Origin: a bacterium UBP10_UBA1149
GTDB taxonomy: Bacteria; Desulfobacterota; Binatia; UBA1149
Assembly: GCA_002311335.1 (NCBI GenBank)
Contig: DBZX01000076.1
Coordinates: 15,779 to 30,787, forward strand
DNA: 15,009 nt
Reading direction: 5' to 3'
The position numbers were made by a program, and so were the translations under genes. The notes beneath the pieces are model-generated. The model was not told the origin of the DNA and searched no databases. It was given only the letters and a program-made list of their open reading frames with translations. Shown piece by piece: positions 1 through 5,985 of the stretch; position 1 is the first letter of the stretch; each line of letters starts with the position of its first letter.

Positions 1-459
1 ACCGTCATCGCGCCCGCCACCGGCAGCGCCGACCCGCATGACCTCGTGCGCACTTTCATGTCTACCGACAACGCCGTACTGCTCGGCGCCCGTGCCTTCT
101 GGCAGGGTGTCGATATACCGGGTGACGCCTGCCAGGCCGTCATAATAGAAAAACTACCTTTCGACGTACCCAGCGACCCGCTCATAAAAAGACGCGGCCA
201 ACTGGTACAAGAAGCCGGCGGCCACCCCTTCGGAGATTACTCGATACCGCGCATGCTGCTGAGGCTCAAGCAGATGGTGGGCCGTTTAATCCGAACGCCC
301 GATGACAAGGGCATAGTGGTAGTGGTAGACCCGAGGTCCGACCGCCGCTATTTCAGCCGCCTGCGGGCCGCGCTGCCCCCGGGCACGCACGATCACCTGC
401 TGCCCCTGTCCGAACTCGACGCCTTCGTAGAACAGTTCAGTCGCAAGCTGAAAAACTGA
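1..459 (+). CDS. DinG/XPD-family ATP-dependent DNA helicase, C-terminal fragment
   Basis: The last 152 codons of a superfamily 2 helicase of the DinG/YoaA/XPD type (COG1199); the start lies outside the window. Visible motifs are the motif V region (GARAFWQGVDIPG), the following LPFDVPSDPL segment typical of the family, and motif VI (QMVGRLIRT), whose arginines contact ATP. After motif VI comes VVVVDPR and a short tail. Family members unwind DNA 5'-to-3', often with an N-terminal iron-sulfur cluster or exonuclease domain; neither can be seen here, so I cannot separate DinG from YoaA-like or DnaQ-fused forms. Six of its eight isoleucine codons are ATA, unusual in GC-rich DNA. A hairpin terminator follows the stop codon. 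Confidence 0.9.
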   Translation, partial: TVIAPATGSADPHDLVRTFMSTDNAVLLGARAFWQGVDIPGDACQAVIIEKLPFDVPSDPLIKRRGQLVQEAGGHPFGDYSIPRMLLRLKQMVGRLIRTPDDKGIVVVVDPRSDRRYFSRLRAALPPGTHDHLLPLSELDAFVEQFSRKLKN

Positions 460-474
460 CTCTCGGGCTCTTCG

Positions 475-501
475 CCGGTGTCCGCTCGGGCACGGTTTAT
501 T
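475..501 (+). terminator. Intrinsic terminator after helicase gene
   Basis: CCG plus TGTCC (475-483, with G478 bulged) pairs with GGGCA plus CGG (488-495) around a GCTC loop, with one G-T wobble. It is followed by TTTATT. It lies 16 bases after the helicase stop codon, in the right direction. Predicted by eye, not folded by program. Confidence 0.55.
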
Positions 502-506
502 ACCTA

Positions 507-528
507 CCGTTAATAGACTGAATAACGG
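507..528. repeat. Inverted repeat CCGTTA / TAACGG
   Basis: Perfect 6-base arms (507-512 and 523-528) around a 10-base spacer, in the AT-rich gap upstream of the AT-hook gene. There is no T-run after it, so an operator is as likely as a second terminator. It sits about 75 bases upstream of the predicted promoter. Confidence 0.4.
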
Positions 529-573
529 CTGCTGATAACACCACTTTATACGACATAATCCAGTAATTTTTTA

Positions 574-600
574 TTGTCGGCATTATTGCAGCACTATAAA
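574..600 (+). promoter_or_regulatory. Promoter of the AT-hook protein gene
   Basis: A TTGTCG -35-like box (574-579) and a TATAAA -10 box (595-600), spacer 15 (or 17 if the -10 is read as TAAATA). The flanking 540-600 stretch is far more AT-rich than the rest of the window. The start point would fall near 607, inside a small dyad. Confidence 0.5.
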
Positions 601-601
601 T

Positions 602-615
602 ACAGTGATAACTGT
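602..615. promoter_or_regulatory. Dyad over the predicted transcription start, possible operator
   Basis: ACAGT-GATA-ACTGT, perfect 5-base arms, placed exactly where the transcript of the AT-hook gene should start. This position is typical of repressor or autoregulatory sites, but the arms are short and could arise by chance. Confidence 0.3.
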
Positions 616-622
616 CACCATT

Positions 623-1183
623 ATGGCCACAAACAAAAAGAAGACTGCAAAACGAAAAACACGAAAAAAAACCACCCGTCGTCGCGCGGCTGCAAAACCA
701 CGTAAGGGTTTTATGGCGACCGTAGCCAGTGCCATCGAGGAGGCTTCGCGCAACGCGCTTAAAGAAGCCCTCGGTGTTGTCGGTCACGGGACGCCCGTGG
801 GCAACCTGCTCGACCAGGTCGCCGATTCGCCCTACCTCGAACGCTTCCGTGACCTCACCATCGGTGAGCTGCTCGAAGCAATGAGCGGTGCCTCCAAGCC
901 CCGTCGCGGCCGCCCGCCGGGAAGCGGCAGCGCCCCTGCAAAGAAAAAAGGAAAGGGAAGCCGCAAGAGCTTCAGCACCCGCACCGACGCGGGGCGCAAG
1001 AAGATCGACGCAGCTGTTTCAGACTTCCTTTCTTCGGCCGGCGAGGCCGGCGCCGAGCAGATCCGCTCAGCCGTGGGTGGAACGTCGGCCCAGCTCAGAC
1101 AGTCGCTCGACCGTTTGCGCAAGGCTAAGAAAGTGAGCCGCAAGGGACAGAAGCGCGGCACACGCTACACCTGGAAGGGCTGA
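623..1183 (+). CDS. Basic AT-hook DNA-binding protein (histone H1/HMGA-like architecture)
   Basis: A 186-residue basic protein, probably a nucleoid-associated or architectural DNA-binding protein. Parts in order: a Lys/Arg-rich tail (about 1-30); a helical segment (about 31-88, containing GNLLDQVADSPYLERF); a classical AT-hook RRGRPPG (about 94-100, bases 902-922) that should bind the minor groove of AT-rich DNA; a second Lys-rich linker; and a C-terminal winged-helix-like domain (about 125-186) with a helix-turn-helix (EQIRSAVGGTSAQLRQSL) and a closing GTRYTW strand. I chose ATG 623; a GTG at 605 is in frame but lies too close to the -10 box. I see no Shine-Dalgarno. I do not recognise a named family. 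The stop codon abuts that of the convergent DUF4301 gene. Confidence 0.8.
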   Translation: MATNKKKTAKRKTRKKTTRRRAAAKPRKGFMATVASAIEEASRNALKEALGVVGHGTPVGNLLDQVADSPYLERFRDLTIGELLEAMSGASKPRRGRPPGSGSAPAKKKGKGSRKSFSTRTDAGRKKIDAAVSDFLSSAGEAGAEQIRSAVGGTSAQLRQSLDRLRKAKKVSRKGQKRGTRYTWKG

Positions 1184-2791
1184 TCAGTTGTTGTCGGCCT
1201 GCTGCATCCGTCCCACGTGGGTCGGGCGCAGCAGGTCGTTCACGGTCTTTACCGGGTTGAAGGTCTCCAGGGGGACCTCGACAAAAACCGTATTCCAACC
1301 AGCCATCGCACCGTTCCACAAGCCTGGACGCTCAAGCGCCCTCAGGCTGCGACCGGCCACCGACTTGGCAACGAGAAACGCCGTGGCCGGATCGACGAAA
1401 TCGCCAAGCTGGTAATCCCTGCCGCTCTCATCCCTGGTCGAGCAGACGAGATCCACGGGGTTGAAGTGCGTAGCGGCGGCCAGCACACGCGCCTGTTCGG
1501 GCTCAGACAGGTCCACCTGCGCCGGCTCTACCACCTGCACCGACTGTGACGACCCGGGGCCGGATTCGGCAGCGGCGGTCTCTACCCAGAACGGCCCTCC
1601 CCCGGGCTCGCCGGTCACCGGCACCATGCCGCACACCCGTATCGGTCGATCCAGCCTCTGCAGCAGGCCACGGCGTCGCTGCTCGGCCGATCCACGCGGC
1701 GACTCACCGCCCAGGCGGTCGCTGATCAGCAGGTCGGCGCGGTCCAGCGCAGATTCACTGCAACCCTCGCCGCGCAGCTCGGCCAGCGAAGCGTATACGT
1801 CGCGCCGCAGTTCCAGCAACACGGCGCCAAGCACCTTCTTCCAGTACACGGTCGGCGCGGCCAGCGACTCGGGTACAACGTTATCGATGTTCTTGATGAA
1901 GACCAGGTCGGCGTCGATGTCGGCGAGGTTGGCAATCAACGCACCGTGCCCGCCGGCACGAAACAGCGGGGCCCCTTCCACGCAGAACAAGCCACCGTCG
2001 TCGTCAACCGCCAACGAGTCGGTAGACGCCTTCTGCTCGGAAAACGAAAGCTCGAAGCGCAGTCCGAAACGCTGCTCGTACAGCGGAACGACACGAGTGA
2101 CCAGCTCTTCGAAGGCCCCCAGGTGCTCGCCTGACACGGTGAGGTGCAAGCGACAACAGCCATCGCTGGATGCCGCGTAGGCCGCGGCCTCGAACAGCTG
2201 CTCTTCGAGCGGCGTGCGCGAACCGTCGGGGTAGAGATGAAACGCCAGCAAACCCTTGGGGAGCCGGGCGTAGTCAAGTCCTTCGGCTGACAGCAGGCCC
2301 CTGCCGTAGCCCAGGTAGGCGTGACCGGTATCGGGGGGTTCGTCGGACGCTCCTACCCGCAGTGCCAGCTCTTCGTAAAAAGCGAATTCGTTGACGCGCT
2401 CGGCGAACTCGGCCACCAGGGCCGCGTCGGCCGAACCCTGTTGGCCCGCGCGCTTGAGCTCATCAAGACCCGGGGGGTCGCCCTCGCTCAGCACGCCCGA
2501 CAGGGCACTGAACATACGGCTGGCTGCACCCGAAGCGGGTACGAACTTAACCAGGCGACAACCGCGCCCGAGATCCGGCCAGGCCTCCACCAGGCGGTCA
2601 GCCTCGCTTGTTGTCAGCACGGTCAAGCCGTCGCCTGCCGTGCAGGGCCGGGCCAGCCTCAACGGCGCCACGCCCGACTCCAGCAATGCCAGCTGACGCT
2701 CGGCCTCACCGGCAGGCAGGCCGTGATCAAGGCAGGCCTGTATATCTTCGGGGTCCAGTACCGTCACGGGATCGGCCCGCCGAGCGGGCAA
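1184..2791 (-). CDS. DUF4301 family protein (nucleotidyltransferase-like)
   Basis: A 535-residue protein matching the DUF4301 family (usually about 500 residues, best known from Bacteroidetes). Recognisable signatures are KFVPASGAASRMF (82-94), the near-C-terminal PGLWNGAMAGWNTVFVEVP, and FNPVKTVNDLLRP (511-523). The GAASRMF loop resembles the G-x-S/T-R-M phosphate-binding loop of sugar-nucleotidyltransferases, so an NTP-dependent sugar or phosphate transfer is plausible, but I know of no established reaction. The start is TTG (2791), with no in-frame ATG nearby; GTG 2767 is an alternative. A TATAGT box ends 5 bases before the TTG and there is no Shine-Dalgarno, so the mRNA is probably leaderless. 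Divergent from the tad-like operon and convergent, without gap, with the AT-hook gene. Confidence 0.85.
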   Translation of the reverse strand: MPARRADPVTVLDPEDIQACLDHGLPAGEAERQLALLESGVAPLRLARPCTAGDGLTVLTTSEADRLVEAWPDLGRGCRLVKFVPASGAASRMFSALSGVLSEGDPPGLDELKRAGQQGSADAALVAEFAERVNEFAFYEELALRVGASDEPPDTGHAYLGYGRGLLSAEGLDYARLPKGLLAFHLYPDGSRTPLEEQLFEAAAYAASSDGCCRLHLTVSGEHLGAFEELVTRVVPLYEQRFGLRFELSFSEQKASTDSLAVDDDGGLFCVEGAPLFRAGGHGALIANLADIDADLVFIKNIDNVVPESLAAPTVYWKKVLGAVLLELRRDVYASLAELRGEGCSESALDRADLLISDRLGGESPRGSAEQRRRGLLQRLDRPIRVCGMVPVTGEPGGGPFWVETAAAESGPGSSQSVQVVEPAQVDLSEPEQARVLAAATHFNPVDLVCSTRDESGRDYQLGDFVDPATAFLVAKSVAGRSLRALERPGLWNGAMAGWNTVFVEVPLETFNPVKTVNDLLRPTHVGRMQQADNN

Positions 2792-2796
2792 AGTAC

Positions 2797-2802
2797 ACTA
2801 TA
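2797..2802 (-). promoter_or_regulatory. -10 box (TATAGT) for DUF4301 gene, leaderless
   Basis: TATAGT on the minus strand, 5 bases before the TTG start codon. No convincing -35 box. The expected start point coincides with the start codon. Confidence 0.5.
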
Positions 2803-2852
2803 GCGCAAGAACCCTGCCGAGTTATCCGAGGGGGACAAGCAACGCATACGCG

Positions 2853-2870
2853 GCGTCATTTTATTGACGC
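2853..2870. promoter_or_regulatory. Perfect inverted repeat, possible operator between DUF4301 and tad-like operon
   Basis: GCGTCA-TTTTAT-TGACGC: 6-base perfect arms around an AT-only 6-base spacer, about 50 bases upstream of the DUF4301 -10 box and 123 bases upstream of tadE. It is the clearest symmetric site in the roughly 200-base divergent region. The right arm holds TTGACG, which could also be a -35 box for the tad-like operon, though I found no good -10 at 17 bases. Confidence 0.4.
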
Positions 2871-2992
2871 TTAGCTGCCAATCCTGCACCCGTACGGCCG
2901 CGGCGGGGCCAGCTTCTGCCAGGTTCACCGTGCCTCGCGCCCGGTGCAGACCGGGCATGCAAATTGCTCACTGGGGACCGGGGAACCAGGTT

Positions 2993-3466
2993 TTGAGACG
3001 ACGACGAAACGGTGAGAGCGGCACCATGGTAACCGAAGCGGCGCTCGCGAGCGTGGCGTTTGCCATGTTCCTGTTCTCTATTTTCGACTTCTGCCACATC
3101 TACTACGTCCGCTCCATGCTGCAACACGCCGTCAGCGAGGCCGCCCGCTACGCGACCATTGGCGGGACGATGGAAGATCCCCTCAACCCGGGCCAGCAAC
3201 TCTCCCGCCAGGATTCAGTGCTCGCGGTTATCGACAACTACTCGCTGGTCGATATCGACCAGGGCGACATATCGCTCACCGCCATCAACGGCAGCGGCCA
3301 GCAGGTGGCCGGCCCCGGCGGCCCAGGCGACGTCATGACCGTGCGCGTGACCCACAGCGTTGACATCATCACTCCCCTGCTGGGAACCCTTTTCCCGCCA
3401 GGCGGCTACCAGTTCAGCACCTCGGCCAGCTTTCGCAACGAGGAATTCCCGGGGGCCGGATCGTGA
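2993..3466 (+). CDS. tadE: TadE-like pseudopilin
   Basis: A 157-residue TadE-family minor pilin of the Flp/Tad type IVb secretion system. The N-terminus is a short basic stretch (MRRRRNGESG), then a prepilin-peptidase-like site SG/TMVTE with Glu at +5, then a hydrophobic helix (about 16-36), an HAVSEAARYA segment typical of TadE, and a periplasmic beta-rich tail. The start is chosen as TTG 2993 because GGGGA (2980-2984) lies 8 bases upstream and the resulting N-terminus matches the family; ATG 2957 would add 12 residues and lacks a Shine-Dalgarno. Its TGA overlaps the next start codon as TGATG, so translation is coupled. The gene symbol rests on family resemblance and operon order. Confidence 0.75.
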   Translation: MRRRRNGESGTMVTEAALASVAFAMFLFSIFDFCHIYYVRSMLQHAVSEAARYATIGGTMEDPLNPGQQLSRQDSVLAVIDNYSLVDIDQGDISLTAINGSGQQVAGPGGPGDVMTVRVTHSVDIITPLLGTLFPPGGYQFSTSASFRNEEFPGAGS

Positions 3467-3981
3467 TGGTTGTCGACAGAAAACGGCGCGGGCAAAACGG
3501 CATGGCCTACGTGGAGCTCATGCTGATAACCCCCTTGCTCGCGATCATCCTGCTGGGTTCGATCGACCTGGGCAGGCTCATTTTCTTCAGCCAGGTAATG
3601 GCCAATCTCACCCGCGAAGCAGGTTCGCTCGTATCGCGCGGATCTACACCCGAGCAAGCCGTGGCCGCCACCGAGCTGAGCGACGACCCGCTCGACATTT
3701 CTGTTAACGGCATAGTCATCATCTCGCGCGTGCGGCGACAGGGCCCCTTTGACAGCACGCCGGTCATCTTTGAGCAGGTCGCCAACGGACCACTCTCCTC
3801 GTTCGCGAGCAGGGTCGGAGTGCTGGGGGCGACGGCCAACATACCGGGGATAACCGAACTCGACGACGGGGTCATACTCACCGCGGTGGAGATCGCGCAC
3901 GACTACGACCCGGTGTTCAATCTTTCGGCCTGGGGCATGTCGCCCTGGCCCGACGATCTTTACGACGTGGCGTGGTTCTGA
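3466..3981 (+). CDS. tadF: TadE/TadF-like pseudopilin
   Basis: A 171-residue second pseudopilin. It again has a basic N-terminus followed by NG/MAYVE, with Glu at +5 of the presumed prepilin peptidase site, then one hydrophobic helix (LMLITPLLAIILLGSIDLG) and a periplasmic domain ending in aromatic residues (DLYDVAWF). It starts at ATG 3466 in a TGATG overlap with tadE; the GTG three bases earlier is less likely. Its own stop overlaps the tadG start in the same way. In described Tad loci TadE, TadF and TadG lie in this order and the first two are processed by a prepilin peptidase; the TadF label follows that order, since the sequence alone fits TadE (PF07811) equally well. Confidence 0.7.
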   Translation: MVVDRKRRGQNGMAYVELMLITPLLAIILLGSIDLGRLIFFSQVMANLTREAGSLVSRGSTPEQAVAATELSDDPLDISVNGIVIISRVRRQGPFDSTPVIFEQVANGPLSSFASRVGVLGATANIPGITELDDGVILTAVEIAHDYDPVFNLSAWGMSPWPDDLYDVAWF

Positions 3982-5231
3982 TGATGACGCGCTTCCAGGA
4001 AACTCGGCGTAACGGCGAAAGCGGCGTGGTGCTGGTGCTCTTCGTGCTCTCGCTCGTGGCCACGCTGGCGGCCGTCGGCCTGGCCGTCGACCTCGGCACG
4101 GCCTACATAACCCGCTCGCGCATGGCCAAGGCCATCGACGCCGGCGCGCTCGCGGCATCGCGCTACACCCACAAGGGCGTGGCCGCGATGGAAGACATCG
4201 CGCTCGACATCGCGCGCGCAAACTTCACCGCCGGCGGTAACCTCGACTACCAGGTTGCCATAGATTTTCCGAGCACCGACGCGGTGCGCGTAGAACTATC
4301 GAGCAGCCACGAACTGCAGGGAGTGTTCTCGCGGCTGATAGGCCACGACGACATCGATCTTTACGCGGTCGGCGAGGCAACGCGCTTTCCGCTCGACCTC
4401 GTGCTCGTACTCGACGTCTCGTACTCGCTCGAAACCAGCAATTCGTTCGACGACCTGCAGGATGCGTCACAGGCCTTCGTCGAATACTTTGACGACGACA
4501 TCGACCAGTTCGCGCTGGTGACCTACTCCACCTGGGGCATGACCAACATGCCCATCACCAAGAACTTTAAATCGACGGCCCAGTCCATAATAGGCGCCCT
4601 CGTGCCGATCTCGGACACCAACATAGACGAGGGGCTGAGACTGGCACGCGTCGAGCTCGACAACGCCCCCGTGCGCGAAGACGCCGTAAAAATAGTGGTG
4701 CTGTTTACCGACGGGCGGCCGACCGCGTTTCGCGACACCTTTACCATCAACCACTACTACGCACCCCAACCCTACGACGGGGTGGTGGCTGCCTACGGAA
4801 GCAGCTCCTGGTACCGTGGACTCTTCGATCCCGACAACGGCAAAAAAGTCGTGGGATTTTACAGCAGCGGCAACCCGGTGTTGTACCCTAACCTGTCGTA
4901 CTACTGGTCGCCGTGGCCCTTTTCGTTGCCCGGTGGCTTGTCGGTAAACGGCAACAACATACGCGAGCTGGGCATCACGCAGGCCGAGGACCAGGCTGAC
5001 CTCCTGCGCGCGTCAGGCTATACGGTCTACACCATCGCCCTGGGCAACCCCGATTCGCCCTACGAATACGCCCAGCCCGACCTCGAGTTTCTGCGCCGGC
5101 TGGCCAATGAAAACGGCATGGTCAACCCCAACCAGCCCGAGGGAACGATGGTGTTCTCGCCGAACAACAGCGAGTTGGAAGAAATGTTCTCGCTTATAGC
5201 CGACCGTATCCTGCGCCGCATAACCGGCTGA
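3981..5231 (+). CDS. tadG: TadG-like protein with von Willebrand factor A domain
   Basis: A 416-residue membrane-anchored protein. The N-terminus has a basic ESG stretch followed by a hydrophobic helix (about 16-40) as in pseudopilins, but +5 is not Glu, so processing is unlikely and it should stay anchored. Residues about 138-410 form a vWA domain with a complete metal-ion-dependent adhesion site: D145-V-S147-Y-S149, T213 in SDTNIDEG, and D244 in FTDGRPT. Between D244 and the next helix lies an insertion of about 70 residues rich in Tyr and Trp. It starts at ATG 3981 in a TGATG overlap. TadG proteins help assemble or anchor Flp pili; the intact site suggests ligand binding. It ends 6 bases from the convergent glutaredoxin gene. 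Confidence 0.8.
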   Translation: MMTRFQETRRNGESGVVLVLFVLSLVATLAAVGLAVDLGTAYITRSRMAKAIDAGALAASRYTHKGVAAMEDIALDIARANFTAGGNLDYQVAIDFPSTDAVRVELSSSHELQGVFSRLIGHDDIDLYAVGEATRFPLDLVLVLDVSYSLETSNSFDDLQDASQAFVEYFDDDIDQFALVTYSTWGMTNMPITKNFKSTAQSIIGALVPISDTNIDEGLRLARVELDNAPVREDAVKIVVLFTDGRPTAFRDTFTINHYYAPQPYDGVVAAYGSSSWYRGLFDPDNGKKVVGFYSSGNPVLYPNLSYYWSPWPFSLPGGLSVNGNNIRELGITQAEDQADLLRASGYTVYTIALGNPDSPYEYAQPDLEFLRRLANENGMVNPNQPEGTMVFSPNNSELEEMFSLIADRILRRITG

Positions 5232-5237
5232 CCGGTC

Positions 5238-5555
5238 TCAGTCCGAGGCGGCCAGGGTCTTCTCGAGCTCGCCGCTCTCGTACAGCGACACCACTATGTC
5301 GCAGCCCCCTACCAGCTCGCCGTCTATGTAAAGCTGCGGGATGGTGGGCCAGTTGGAATACTGCTTTATGGCCTGCCTGAGCTCGGGGTCATCGAGTACG
5401 TTGTAGGTGGTGAACTCAGCACCGGCCAAGCGCAGGGCCTCGCAGACAGTTTTAGAAAACCCGCACTGGGGAAGATCGCGCGTGCCCTTCATGTAGACGA
5501 CAACGCGTTCGGCTTTTACCTGTTCTTCGATGGTCTTGAATATATCGGTGGCCAT
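5238..5555 (-). CDS. grxD: Monothiol glutaredoxin, Grx4 family (CGFS)
   Basis: A 105-residue single-domain glutaredoxin of normal length for the Grx4/GrxD family. Visible features: K23, the CGFS active site (31-34) preceded by MKGTRDLPQ, the cis-Pro motif WPTIPQLYI, and the GGCDIV glutathione-binding turn. Such proteins bind a [2Fe-2S] cluster with glutathione as a dimer or with BolA partners and carry clusters to apo-proteins in the cytoplasm. It is the second gene of an operon: AGGAGGG (5570-5564), inside the end of the upstream bolA-type gene, is its Shine-Dalgarno, with 8 bases to the ATG. The direct pairing with a bolA gene strongly supports the iron-sulfur role. Confidence 0.95.
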   Translation of the reverse strand: MATDIFKTIEEQVKAERVVVYMKGTRDLPQCGFSKTVCEALRLAGAEFTTYNVLDDPELRQAIKQYSNWPTIPQLYIDGELVGGCDIVVSLYESGELEKTLAASD

Positions 5556-5559
5556 GTCT

Positions 5560-5826
5560 TCAGCCCTCCTCGAGGCTTACGATCTGTGAGCGGTACTGTT
5601 CGGGCGTGAGCGTCTCCATGGTCAGGGCGTGGATGCGCTCCCGCATGTTGTCGCCCAGGGCCTCGTAGACCACGCGGTGTCGCGCGACCATGCCCATGCC
5701 CTCGAAGACCTCGGCCACGACGGTCACCCTGAAGTGATCGCCACTGTTGCCCTTGGTGTCTTCTGCCTGCACCTGGGCACCGGCGATAGACTCTCCCAGG
5801 ATCTTTTCTATTTCACTGGCTTCCAT
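5560..5826 (-). CDS. ibaG: BolA family protein, IbaG-like
   Basis: An 88-residue BolA-fold protein. It aligns from memory with E. coli IbaG over its length: the MEASEIEKIL start, the GDHFRVTVV strand, FEGMGMVARHRVVY with the conserved His, and IHALTMETLTPEQY at the end. BolA proteins partner with CGFS glutaredoxins, sharing a [2Fe-2S] cluster, and the next gene is exactly that partner, 4 bases downstream. I place the start at ATG 5826 because of this alignment, an AGGA 9 bases upstream and a TACAAT box at 5861-5856. An in-frame ATG at 5880, behind AAAGGGGGAAA, would add 18 residues that do not look like the family, but its Shine-Dalgarno is strong, so it cannot be excluded. Confidence 0.9.
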   Translation of the reverse strand: MEASEIEKILGESIAGAQVQAEDTKGNSGDHFRVTVVAEVFEGMGMVARHRVVYEALGDNMRERIHALTMETLTPEQYRSQIVSLEEG

Positions 5827-5855
5827 ATCTATTAGTCCTGCTGCGCTCGCTACGT

Positions 5856-5861
5856 ATTGTA
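5856..5861 (-). promoter_or_regulatory. -10 box (TACAAT) for ibaG-grxD operon
   Basis: TACAAT on the minus strand, placing a start point near 5849 and leaving a leader of roughly 23 bases with AGGA before ATG 5826. No good -35 box. If the longer IbaG start at 5880 is right, this box is internal and meaningless. Confidence 0.35.
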
Positions 5862-5974
5862 GACCTTTAAGCTCTACCATTTTCCCCCTTTAAGCAAGCG
5901 CCGCTTAACGAGCAGCACCCGGGCGAACTCGAGGCCGGCGTTGGCCCCTGCACACGAAGACGGCCCGAATCAGC

Positions 5975-5980
5975 TACAAT
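5975..5980 (+). promoter_or_regulatory. -10 box (TACAAT) for GT-C gene, leaderless
   Basis: TACAAT 5 bases before a GTG (5986) in frame with the membrane protein. No Shine-Dalgarno for this GTG and no clear -35 box, as at the DUF4301 and methyltransferase genes. Confidence 0.45.
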
Positions 5981-5985
5981 CCGTG

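Noticed and set aside
500..787. A 95-codon minus-strand frame over the promoter region of the AT-hook gene
   Set aside because: It runs antisense into the basic N-terminus of the AT-hook gene and through the AT-rich promoter region; no ribosome-binding site or domain seen.
1461..2180. A 239-codon plus-strand frame opposite DUF4301
   Set aside because: Ser/Arg/Pro-rich antisense frame with no motifs; the DUF4301 signatures on the minus strand explain the region.
2864..2898. A sigma70 promoter for the tad-like operon using TTGACG at 2864-2869
   Set aside because: No acceptable -10 box at 16-18 bases; the hexamer is better explained as one arm of the GCGTCA/TGACGC dyad.
2864..2992. Extended N-terminus of TadE from an upstream TTG or from ATG 2957
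   Set aside because: The extra residues (Cys-, Arg- and Pro-rich) do not fit a pseudopilin leader, while TTG 2993 has GGGGA at 8 bases and gives the usual short basic leader.
3406..4221. A 271-codon minus-strand frame opposite tadF and tadG
   Set aside because: Its N-terminal part is almost only Arg, Pro, Ala and Cys, and the opposite strand holds a coherent operon with coupled starts and stops.
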